From Henriciella sp. (GTDB lineage Bacteria; Pseudomonadota; Alphaproteobacteria; Caulobacterales; Hyphomonadaceae), in the NCBI RefSeq assembly GCF_029936995.1, contig NZ_JAPYRE010000002.1, positions 372,001 through 436,000 on the forward strand: 64,000 nt of DNA, read 5' to 3'. The notes below the pieces were generated by a model, which saw only the letters and a program-made list of their open reading frames with translations, had not been told where the DNA came from and did not search any database. This document shows positions 57,503 to 64,000 of the stretch, piece after piece (the stretch's first letter is position 1; each line of letters opens with the position of its first letter). The translations under genes were made by a program, and so were the position numbers.

Positions 57503-59188
57503 ATGGAAACCATTATCGGGCCAATCGAAACGGTCAGCAATTTTATCTGGGGCGGATCGTGGAACGGAACACAGCTCCTGCCGATGGGGCCACTTGCGAT
57601 CCTGTTGCTGGGGACCGGCCTTTTCATGATGTACCGGGTCGGCGGGCGCCCGCTGCGCCGCTTCGTTCCCGCTCTTGTCGAAGTCTGGCAGGGCCGCAAG
57701 GCGCAAGGCGAAGACGGCGCAATTACGCCCTGGCAGGCCCTTTCCACAGCGCTCTCCGGTCAGGTGGGCACGGGCAATCTGGCCGGTGTGGCAACCGCCA
57801 TCACGCTTGGCGGACCGGGTGCGATCTTCTGGATGTGGGTCACCGCGCTGTTCGGCATGGCGCTCGCTTTCTCTGAAAGCTCGCTGGCGGTGAAATATCG
57901 CGAAACCGACGAGTATGGCCGCATCAATGGCGGTCCGATGTATTACATCAAGAACGGCCTTGGAAAGAAATGGGCATGGCTGGCGGTTATCTTCTGTCTC
58001 GGCACGTTGTTCTCGGCCATGGTCACCGGCTCGATGATCCAAGCCAACTCGATCACGGAGGCCGCTGTCGAGACGGGATCTGCTGTATTCGGCCTGGTCA
58101 TTCCGAACTGGCTTGTCGGCGTGATCCTGTGCGGACTGGTGTTTGCCGTCATTATCGGTGGCATCAAGTCGATCGGCAGCGTGGCCGGTAAGGTCGTGCC
58201 GCTCATGGCCGCCGCTTATGTCATAGTGGCCCTGATTGTCCTGATCGTGAACGCGCCGAAGGTGCCGGCCGCTTTCGGTGAGATTATCGGCTCTGCATTC
58301 GGCCTTCGAGAGGCTGTTGGCGGGGCGACCGGTTACGCCGTACTTGCGGCAATCCGTGCCGGCATCGCGCGTGGCCTCTTCTCGAACGAAGCCGGGCAGG
58401 GGTCCGCGCCCATCGCGCACGCTGCGGCGCGTACCAAGAACCCGGTTCAGCAGGGCGAGATTGCCATGATCGGTGTCTTCATCGACACCATCATCATCTG
58501 TACCATGACAGCGCTTGTCATCCTGACCGTAACGGGTGACTTCAAGAAGTCCGGCGCGCTGCTGGCCGCCAACCAGTGTATAGAGTCCGGCTATGATCTG
58601 CCTGCGGGTTCGGATCTCGAAACGCTCTTCCCCAGCGCCTATGCGGAAGGCCGGGAGCAGACGATTGCAGACAATGGTGCGGCTGCGGCAGCGTGGTTGC
58701 AGGAGTGTCAGGCCTCCGGTGTCGAGATTGATGAGTCGGCGATTGCCGGCGCATCGGACCCGACCGTGTTGATGGATGTCGATCATGCCTGGGAGACGGA
58801 TGCCAACTCCTCAGCGATCACCACACGGGCCTATGGTGCCGCATTTGCGGGTGGTGAGTTCATCGTGCCGATTGCGTTGTTCTTCTTCGCTTTCACCACG
58901 ATCATTGGCTGGTCCTATTATGGTGAGCAGGCGGTGACCTATCTCGTCGGGGAATGGGCAACCCATCCCTTCCGCTATGTCTGGGTGCTGGTCGTCTTTG
59001 CGGGCACGGTGTTGCCGGCAGGCGGGCTGTGGCTGCTCGGCGATATTGCGAATGCGGCAATGGCCTTCCCGAACCTGATTGCGATCATTGCGCTGTCGGG
59101 TGTCGTCGTGGCGATGCACAAGCTTAATGACGACCCGGCGCGTGGCCACCCGGTGGTGGACAAGACCGAGGATCCATCTGCGGACTAA
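57503..59188 (+). CDS. Alanine/glycine:cation symporter (AGCS family)
   Basis: The 561-residue inner-membrane protein imports small amino acids with sodium. It has the AGCS core: GEDGAITPWQALSTALSGQVGTGNLAGVATAITLGGPGAIFWMW, FSESSLAVKYRE, and NEAGQGSAPIAHAAARTKNPVQQGE (signature). Compared with typical members of about 450-500 residues it carries an extra loop of about 80 residues (approximately 355-435) with two cysteines (NQCIESG, LQECQA) before the last helices. GGGAGG-like ribosome site precedes the ATG. A long stem-loop lies upstream. Confidence 0.92.
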   Translation: METIIGPIETVSNFIWGGSWNGTQLLPMGPLAILLLGTGLFMMYRVGGRPLRRFVPALVEVWQGRKAQGEDGAITPWQALSTALSGQVGTGNLAGVATAITLGGPGAIFWMWVTALFGMALAFSESSLAVKYRETDEYGRINGGPMYYIKNGLGKKWAWLAVIFCLGTLFSAMVTGSMIQANSITEAAVETGSAVFGLVIPNWLVGVILCGLVFAVIIGGIKSIGSVAGKVVPLMAAAYVIVALIVLIVNAPKVPAAFGEIIGSAFGLREAVGGATGYAVLAAIRAGIARGLFSNEAGQGSAPIAHAAARTKNPVQQGEIAMIGVFIDTIIICTMTALVILTVTGDFKKSGALLAANQCIESGYDLPAGSDLETLFPSAYAEGREQTIADNGAAAAAWLQECQASGVEIDESAIAGASDPTVLMDVDHAWETDANSSAITTRAYGAAFAGGEFIVPIALFFFAFTTIIGWSYYGEQAVTYLVGEWATHPFRYVWVLVVFAGTVLPAGGLWLLGDIANAAMAFPNLIAIIALSGVVVAMHKLNDDPARGHPVVDKTEDPSAD

Positions 59189-59285
59189 GCGGGAACTGTC
59201 CCGTAGACATCCCGCAGGTTTCGCGGTCCCGCCACGGTCTCGTGACGGTGTGACAGCGGTACCGTAGCGGTCCAGAAATTGATGG

Positions 59286-59317
59286 CGGGGCAGGGTATCG
59301 CGATCCTGCCCCGTTTT
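59286..59317 (+). terminator. Rho-independent terminator of the symporter gene
   Basis: CGGGGCAGG (59286-59294) pairs with CCTGCCCCG (59305-59313) around a 10-base loop, followed by TTTT (59314-59317). It lies 97 bases after the symporter stop and before xerD. Confidence 0.8.
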
Positions 59318-59373
59318 CGTTTCAGCTGCGGGTGTAAGCGCAATCTTAAACCTCGCCGCGTCATCTTATCGCG

Positions 59374-60288
59374 ATGAAAGATGCGGCCCGCATAGAAGCC
59401 TTCCTGGAGATGATGAGCGCCGAGCGCGGGGCCTCGCCCAATACGCTCGATGCCTATGGCCGTGACCTGCGTGATGCTTCAGAGGCGCTGAAGGGCGGCT
59501 TGCTGAAAGCGGATGCGAAACAGCTTGCCCAGTATAGCGCCAGCCTGGCGGCGCTTGGCCTTGCACCGCGCACCCAGGCACGCAAGCTCTCCTCGCTGCG
59601 GCGCTTCTACCGCTTCCTGTTCGAGGAAGGCGACCGGAAGGACGACCCGACCTCGAAACTCGAGGGGCCGGCGGCCCACCGGGACATTCCGGATGTGTTG
59701 TCGCGGGATGAGATGGGCCGGTTGCTCGATGCCTGTGGTGAGGATGTCCGGCTGCGCTGTCTCGTCGAGTTGCTTTACGGAGCGGGCCTGCGGGTCAGTG
59801 AGCTTGTGAGCCTGAAGCTCGGCAACCTGCCGCGCTATCGGCGCGGGGGCTGGGAGACGCGGGACATCATCGTGCGGGGCAAGGGCGGCAAGGACCGGCT
59901 CTGCCCGCTCGGCGCCCCGGCGCTGGAGGCTATTCTCGCATGGCTGGAGGTGCGTGAAGAGAGCCTCCCAAAAAAGACGCTACAGGCGAAAACAGCTGGC
60001 GCATTCGTGTTTCCTTCGCGGGGCAAGGAGGGCCACCTTACGCGCCGCCGCCTTGGTCAGATGCTTAAGGAGCTGAGCCTGGAGGCCGGGCTCGATCCCG
60101 CGCGGGTGCATCCGCACGCGCTGCGCCACGCTTACGCAACACATCTGTTGCAAGGCGGTGCCGACCTCAGATCTGTGCAGACATTGCTTGGCCATGCCGA
60201 CATTTCGTCGACCGAGATCTACACGCACGTGCTGAGCGATGAACTGGCTGAGCTGCTGGAAACGGCGCACCCTCTGGCGCGGGGCTGA
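59374..60288 (+). CDS. xerD: Tyrosine recombinase XerD
   Basis: Resolves chromosome dimers at dif with XerC. The 304-residue product has the N-terminal SAM-like core-binding domain (ASPNTLDAYGRDLRDASEAL) and the catalytic set R140, K170, H248, R251, H274 and Y283 in the order LLYGAGLRVSEL, VRGKGGKDRLC, HALRHAYATHLLQ, GHADISSTEIYTHV. Length is normal. XerD, rather than XerC, is favoured by overall pattern but not certain. The left edge's aroK-aroB genes often sit next to xerD in relatives; here they are about 59 kb apart. Confidence 0.92.
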   Translation: MKDAARIEAFLEMMSAERGASPNTLDAYGRDLRDASEALKGGLLKADAKQLAQYSASLAALGLAPRTQARKLSSLRRFYRFLFEEGDRKDDPTSKLEGPAAHRDIPDVLSRDEMGRLLDACGEDVRLRCLVELLYGAGLRVSELVSLKLGNLPRYRRGGWETRDIIVRGKGGKDRLCPLGAPALEAILAWLEVREESLPKKTLQAKTAGAFVFPSRGKEGHLTRRRLGQMLKELSLEAGLDPARVHPHALRHAYATHLLQGGADLRSVQTLLGHADISSTEIYTHVLSDELAELLETAHPLARG

Positions 60289-60381
60289 AATTATTTTTCA
60301 TGTCACCACTCGCACAAGCGGTCATGGCTTCCCTATATCCATGCTGAGGCAGGCTGGTCTGCCGACCAAGTGAGAGACTTC

Positions 60382-60624
60382 ATGTTCGCATATATCAAGG
60401 CCCTGGCAGCCACGATCCTGATCGCTGAAATCTCAGGTGCCTTCCTCCTGAGCTTTGTTACGCTGATCCTTTTCGCACTACACATCCATGGTGTGATCTT
60501 CTGGGGGGTTGAGGCGATTACGGCTGCTTTCGTTGTTTATCTATGCACGCAGTTCTTCAGCCGTGCCCTTGCCTATGAGAAGGCAGATGGCCAGCCCGGC
60601 ACCCAGGACGAACTGCAAGACTGA
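60382..60624 (+). CDS. Small membrane protein, 80 aa
   Basis: From the ATG at 60382 (GAGAG upstream) the product has two hydrophobic helices (about residues 7-35 and 39-58) and a polar tail rich in D, E and Q (KADGQPGTQDELQD). A GTG at 60370 would add four residues. I recognise no family. It lies 94 bases after xerD and 49 bases before a lipoprotein gene. Confidence 0.65.
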   Translation: MFAYIKALAATILIAEISGAFLLSFVTLILFALHIHGVIFWGVEAITAAFVVYLCTQFFSRALAYEKADGQPGTQDELQD

Positions 60625-60672
60625 AACTAACTGGCGGCCTCCCGCGTTTCTGGGCGCATGGGAGGTATATTC

Positions 60673-61191
60673 ATGCGTCAGAGCGTTTCATTACTTGTTG
60701 GGACCATCCTCGTTGCGGCTTGCGGCGATGCTTCAGGCGGACAGGATCGCGAAAACTATTTCGCGCCGATGGTACGCGTGTCGGACTTTGCCGTGCTTAC
60801 AGGCGATGACTGGCAAGGCGAGCTGACATACCTCAACCATGAAGAGCCGCCGGAAGATGTCACGCTGGCAGCTGATCTCGCAGTCGCGCAGAACGCCAAC
60901 ACGTTCGAGCTCTACATTACCTATCCCGATGCGCCGCGCGCAGATGGCCGTGCCGAGCTGACGGTTTCCGAAGATGGGCGGCTGATCAATGACGAGAAGG
61001 TCGTTGAGCGTTCCAAGGAAGATGGCAAACTGGTGCTTGAGAGTCGGCAGGACTGCCAGGATGCAGGCCGCCCAGCTCTCTGCGAATACACCTACCGCAT
61101 TGCCCCTGAAGCCTTCTCGATCCGGAAAATGGTAACGCCTGAAGGCGAGGGTGAGGCGTTCCAGCGCAATTTCTACGAATTCGCGCGTTGA
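60673..61191 (+). CDS. Predicted lipoprotein of unknown function, 172 aa
   Basis: The ATG at 60673 has GGGAGG 7 bases upstream; an ATG at 60658 lies upstream of that site and is rejected. The product starts MRQSVSLLVGTILVAAC, a lipoprotein signal with lipobox VAAC. The mature part is acidic and strand-rich (GDDWQGELTYLNHEEPPEDVTLAADLAVAQNANTFELYITYPD), with two further cysteines (QDCQDA, ALCEYTY). I recognise no domain. Confidence 0.75.
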   Translation: MRQSVSLLVGTILVAACGDASGGQDRENYFAPMVRVSDFAVLTGDDWQGELTYLNHEEPPEDVTLAADLAVAQNANTFELYITYPDAPRADGRAELTVSEDGRLINDEKVVERSKEDGKLVLESRQDCQDAGRPALCEYTYRIAPEAFSIRKMVTPEGEGEAFQRNFYEFAR

Positions 61192-61265
61192 ACCGGGTGC
61201 TGCGCTCCAGGCCCGATTGACCCGATGACTGCCCCCTCTATGTTGCGCTGCGACAGGAGGACCAA

Positions 61266-62324
61266 ATGACCCGCAAGACACCCCGTGATTTCTTCCAGCC
61301 GCTGGCGATTGGTGCGCCTGAGCCGATGCGCGAGCTGCCCGTCCGGCTGGAGCGGATGATCCATTTCGTGCCGCCGCACCTCGACAAGGTGCGTGCCAAG
61401 GTGCCGGAGATGGCTCCGACCGTGGATGTGGTGCTTGCCAATCTTGAAGATGCAATTCCGGCCGACGCCAAGGAGGCTGCGCGTGCAGGCGCTGTCGAGA
61501 TGGGTTCGATGTATGACTGGCAAGGCAAGGGCACCGGCTTCTGGAGCCGCGTGAACTGCCTCAACTCGCCCTGGTTCCAGGATGATGTCTCCGAACTGGT
61601 GCTGAAGGCCGGTCATCAGCTTGATGTCATCATGCTGCCCAAGGTCGAGGGACCGTGGGATATCCATTTCGCGGACCAGTATGTCGCCCAGCTTGAAGCA
61701 AAGGCCGGGCTGAAGCGCCCGATCCTGTTCCATGCCATTCTCGAGACCGCGCAGGGCATGGCGCTGGTCGAGGAGATCGCGCTTGCCAGCCCGCGTATGC
61801 AGGGCATCTCGCTTGGGCCGGCAGACCTTGCGGCAGACCGCAAGATGAAGACAACGCGCGTTGGCGGCGGCCATCCATATTACCGCGTCATTGACGACCC
61901 GAACGAGGATGGCAGCCCGCGCGAGGGTGCCCAGCAGGATCTCTGGCACTATACCGTGGCGCGCATGGTCGATGCCTGCCGTATGGCCGGGATCAACGCC
62001 TTCTACGGCCCGTTCGGCGACATTGCCGATGTGGAGGCCTGCGAGCAGCAGTTCCGCAATGCCTTCCTGCTTGGCTGTTCGGGCACCTGGACGCTGCATC
62101 CAAAACAGATCGAGATCGCCAAACGTGTCTTCTCACCCAACCCGGACGAAGTGAAATTCGCCCGGCGCATCCTCGAGGCGATGCCGGACGGTTCGGGCGT
62201 CGCGATGCTCGATGGCAAGATGCAGGACGACGCGACCTGGAAGCAGGCCAAGGTCATTTCAGACCTTGCCGACCTTGTGGCCGGGAAGGACCCGGATTTG
62301 GCAAAAGCCTACTCGGATGCTTAG
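61266..62324 (+). CDS. HpcH/HpaI-family CoA ester lyase (malyl-CoA-lyase-like)
   Basis: The 352-residue protein is of the citrate lyase beta/malyl-CoA lyase fold, which cleaves or forms C-C bonds in acyl-CoA with glyoxylate or similar. Motifs are [20 protein letters not shown] (metal-binding E and D), [30 protein letters not shown] with a metal-binding glutamate, [20 protein letters not shown], and the [14 protein letters not shown] ending. AGGAGG lies just before the ATG. The true substrate (malyl-CoA, methylmalyl-CoA or citramalyl-CoA) cannot be chosen. Confidence 0.9.
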   Translation: MTRKTPRDFFQPLAIGAPEPMRELPVRLERMIHFVPPHLDKVRAKVPEMAPTVDVVLANLEDAIPADAKEAARAGAVEMGSMYDWQGKGTGFWSRVNCLNSPWFQDDVSELVLKAGHQLDVIMLPKVEGPWDIHFADQYVAQLEAKAGLKRPILFHAILETAQGMALVEEIALASPRMQGISLGPADLAADRKMKTTRVGGGHPYYRVIDDPNEDGSPREGAQQDLWHYTVARMVDACRMAGINAFYGPFGDIADVEACEQQFRNAFLLGCSGTWTLHPKQIEIAKRVFSPNPDEVKFARRILEAMPDGSGVAMLDGKMQDDATWKQAKVISDLADLVAGKDPDLAKAYSDA

Positions 62325-62365
62325 ACTGGCAGGGCAAATCCAAGGGCAACCAAGGAGTCATGCCA

Positions 62366-62923
62366 ATGAGAATTTCCAGCCTTTTCGCCGTAACCGCCTG
62401 TAGCGCCGCCCTTATGGGAAGCGCCTCCGCGCAGGCGGATTTCGACTATCACGGGTTCAACCCTGAAACGATCGACGCGCTGAACGAGCGCATGGAGGAG
62501 CCGATCACATCTCCCATGCTGGAAGCGCTGAGTGCCCATACAGGCATCGAGGCGTGCCAGGGCGACCAGGCGGTCGAGATGAACCCGCCGGATGGCTGGG
62601 ACGCCCGAATGGCTAACGCAAACCCGCCCGGGGGCGATGTCGCCATGCCGATCCCGACTGCGCAACTGGCACCAGACTATCCACCGCTATACGAGGTGCT
62701 GGGTGTCGAGGGCCAGTGTCAGGTCATGTTCGATGTGAGCGATGGCGGCCAGACAGAAAACGTGCTGACGAACTGCACCCTGCCGCAATTCGTCAAGGCG
62801 ACCGAGGACATGATCAATCCGCTGGAATTCGAGGCCGCCGAGGGGCAGGACAGCCCGGCGACATCTAATATCCTCCTGCCGATCAACTATTGCCGTCCTG
62901 ACAAGGAAAAGGCCGCAGAGTAG
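62366..62923 (+). CDS. Secreted protein with a TonB-C-terminal-like domain
   Basis: The 185-residue product has a signal peptide (about residues 1-22, ending GSASA), then a variable part with HTGIEACQGD and PDGW. The C-terminal domain, DYPPLYEVLGVEGQCQVMFDVSDGGQTENVLTNCTLPQF and ILLPINYC, follows the TonB C-terminal pattern, but there is no N-terminal membrane anchor. Cysteines in EAC, GQC, TNC and NYC are shared with the neighbouring gene. AGGAGT lies before ATG; an ATG at 62360 is also possible. The role is unknown. Confidence 0.75.
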   Translation: MRISSLFAVTACSAALMGSASAQADFDYHGFNPETIDALNERMEEPITSPMLEALSAHTGIEACQGDQAVEMNPPDGWDARMANANPPGGDVAMPIPTAQLAPDYPPLYEVLGVEGQCQVMFDVSDGGQTENVLTNCTLPQFVKATEDMINPLEFEAAEGQDSPATSNILLPINYCRPDKEKAAE

Positions 62924-62958
62924 TTTCCATACCGGCTTGTAACACAGGCAGGGCTTGG

Positions 62959-62988
62959 CGCGAGTTTGCCGTGACTGGTAAGCTCGCG
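62959..62988 (+). terminator. Possible terminator hairpin between the two TonB-like genes
   Basis: CGCGAGTTTGCC (62959-62970) can pair with GGTAAGCTCGCG (62977-62988) with two G-T pairs and a 6-base loop. A weak T-rich stretch (TCTTTTCT) follows a few bases later. It may end the transcript of the upstream gene. Confidence 0.5.
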
Positions 62989-63016
62989 TCAGTCTTTTCT
63001 AGCCCGAGGATATTCC

Positions 63017-63616
63017 ATGAAGCTCGTTCATGTCACCGCTTTTGCCGGGCTCACGCTTGGTCTTTCAGCCTGTGCCGTCGATCCGGCCGTCTATGGCCCC
63101 GGCCCGCAAGCCGGACCAGCCGTGCCTAGCCAGACCGATACTGCGGCTATGTCTGCCGCGCTTGATGGAAAGATCGAAGCGTGCGGGCATGCGGGTGCAG
63201 AAGAGGCCCGCCTGATCTATCCCGGTGGCTGGCATCAACGCCTGAGCGAGAGGCCCGAATCCTCGCAATCGGGAGGTGAGCTGCTCGGCGGTCCGGTGAC
63301 GCGTGAGGTGGTCGACCGGGATGCCCAGCCCCTGTCTCCACCCCAACCCCGTTATCCGGAACAGGCGGCAAATCGCGGGATCGAGGCGAAGTGTGAAATT
63401 CTCATGGATGTCAGTGAGGCAGGCCAGCCGGAAGACGTGCTCACGGCCTGCTCATCACCGCAATTCAATGCCTCGGCCTATGAAGCGGCGTCCCGCCTGC
63501 GGTTCGCGCCTGAGACAGTGGATGGACGCGCGGTTCGCCGCATCAACGTGGTCTATCCCATCACATACTGCCTGAATGAATCTGGCCGCGCGGCTGGCGC
63601 ATACGAGCGATACTGA
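63017..63616 (+). CDS. Lipoprotein with a TonB-C-terminal-like domain, paralogue of the upstream gene
   Basis: The 199-residue product starts MKLVHVTAFAGLTLGLSAC, a lipoprotein signal. After a proline-rich stretch it has DGKIEACGHAGAEE, PGGWHQRL, and a C-terminal domain SPPQPRYPEQAANRGIEAKCEILMDVSEAGQPEDVLTACSSPQFNASAYEAASRLRFAPE, ending in YPITYC. This is TonB-like and shares with the upstream protein an EAC, P-x-GW, C-x3-DVS-x-GQ-x2-(D/N)VLT-x-C, PQF and PI-x-YC pattern. It lies 93 bases after its paralogue and is anchored to a membrane by lipid. Confidence 0.78.
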   Translation: MKLVHVTAFAGLTLGLSACAVDPAVYGPGPQAGPAVPSQTDTAAMSAALDGKIEACGHAGAEEARLIYPGGWHQRLSERPESSQSGGELLGGPVTREVVDRDAQPLSPPQPRYPEQAANRGIEAKCEILMDVSEAGQPEDVLTACSSPQFNASAYEAASRLRFAPETVDGRAVRRINVVYPITYCLNESGRAAGAYERY

Positions 63617-63693
63617 TTGCGCCCAACGTCAGGGCTTCGCACGACGCTGTGACTGCGCTATGGCGGAAAGAAGAGAAAAAGAGGGAGGCGGTG

Positions 63694-64000
63694 ATGGTCG
63701 CGACCACGGGATATTCGGACAATCTGCAGCGCTGGATGGACTATTTTCATGGCGACCATGATCCATCGACGCTTTCCAAGCTGCTGCACGACAATGTCGT
63801 CTTCCGCAGCCCGGTGGTCCACACCCCGCAGGAAGGCAAGGCGATCACGATGAAGTATCTTGGCGCGGCTGGCCAGACGCTCGGCGGCGACACGTTTCGC
63901 TATACCCGCGTCTTCGATTGCGCCGACAAGGCCGTGCTCGAATTCGAGTGCGAGATGGATGGCATTCTGGTCAATGGCATCGACATGATCGAATGGGACG
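63694..64000 (+). CDS. NTF2/SnoaL-like protein, N-terminal part (cut by window edge)
   Basis: The visible 102 residues begin MVATTGYSDNLQRWMDYFHGDHDPSTLSKLLHDNVVFRSPVVHTPQEGKAITMKYL, a cone-shaped NTF2-like fold, then GGDTFRYTRVFDCADKAVLEFECEMDGILVNGIDMIEWD. GGAGG lies 5 bases before the ATG at 63694; a GTG at 63691 is next to it. The family includes SnoaL-type cyclases and many proteins of unknown function. The gene continues beyond the right edge. Confidence 0.8.
   Translation, partial: MVATTGYSDNLQRWMDYFHGDHDPSTLSKLLHDNVVFRSPVVHTPQEGKAITMKYLGAAGQTLGGDTFRYTRVFDCADKAVLEFECEMDGILVNGIDMIEWD

Noticed and set aside
57410-58786. Minus-strand open frame of 458 codons opposite the symporter gene
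   Set aside because: The opposite strand of a hydrophobic transporter gives such charged, H/R/D-rich frames. The symporter itself is clearly real.
59374-60288. XerD as a sign of a mobile element
   Set aside because: It has the size and motifs of the housekeeping recombinase, has a normal position after a terminator, and no attachment repeats or cargo genes are nearby.
61173-62099. Minus-strand open frame of 308 codons opposite the malyl-CoA-lyase-like gene
   Set aside because: Shadow frame, no family; the lyase is certain.

Overview
This window looks like ordinary chromosomal DNA of a GC-rich alphaproteobacterium, most likely an aerobic marine member of the Hyphomonadaceae/Maricaulales-Caulobacterales area. 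That placement is inference. It rests on the high GC content, on families common in alphaproteobacteria (DUF2794, DUF3297, IalB-like, ExoD, twin-TM/HIG1-like protein, RpoH, ECF-ChrR pair), and on many lipoproteins and fatty-acid or aromatic/ketone oxidation genes. I see no tRNA or rRNA genes, insertion sequences, phage genes or CRISPR array. Genes are densely packed, with many 4-base start/stop overlaps.

Layout. 1-2.9 kb: aroB (cut by the left edge) and aroK on the minus strand, then a tiny membrane protein overlapping a large unknown exported protein. 2.9-6 kb: a MarR regulator divergent from a glutathione S-transferase, a tandem DUF1428 protein and a Rieske oxygenase, probably a detoxification patch. 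6-10.6 kb: lepA, a membrane protein, and crotonase facing 3-hydroxybutyryl-CoA dehydrogenase. 10.8-12.8 kb: a MerR-like regulator divergent from a glutaredoxin-membrane fusion across a mercury-type operator, then a sirtuin. 12.9-16.3 kb: etfBA, DUF3297, an unknown protein, cobalamin adenosyltransferase and a HIG1-like protein. 16.5-21.8 kb: rpoH, a TrmH-type methyltransferase, purA, a Baeyer-Villiger-type monooxygenase and a PagL-like barrel. 22-31.7 kb: serA, serC, two small-molecule transporters, a TauD-type dioxygenase, a PhzF protein, an M23 peptidase, thiD and ftsH. 31.9-38.7 kb: an orphan TAXI binding protein, rlmN, a second Baeyer-Villiger-type monooxygenase, an IalB-like protein, an ECF sigma factor with a ChrR-like anti-sigma, and DUF2794. 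39-43.5 kb: a four-gene Gld-type ABC operon. 43.5-51 kb: a minus-strand run of glycosyltransferase, O-antigen ligase-like protein, thrS, yidD, NifU-like protein, exoD, a lipoprotein phosphatase and cysS. 51.4-64 kb: folE, ThuA, an unknown protein, hrpB, a DPM1-like glycosyltransferase, membrane proteins, an alanine/sodium symporter, xerD, a lipoprotein, a malyl-CoA-lyase-like protein, two TonB-C-terminal-like secreted paralogues, and an NTF2-like gene cut by the right edge.

Most of the window is housekeeping. The parts most worth a second look are: the MerR/glutaredoxin-MauE module, whose promoter dyad matches the classical mercury operator although the regulator lacks one of the three mercury-binding cysteines; the ChrR-like anti-sigma with an intact cupin but no N-terminal zinc site; the Gld-type ABC operon; a structured intergenic stretch at 38.7-39.05 kb; and the pair of anchorless TonB-domain-like secreted proteins.
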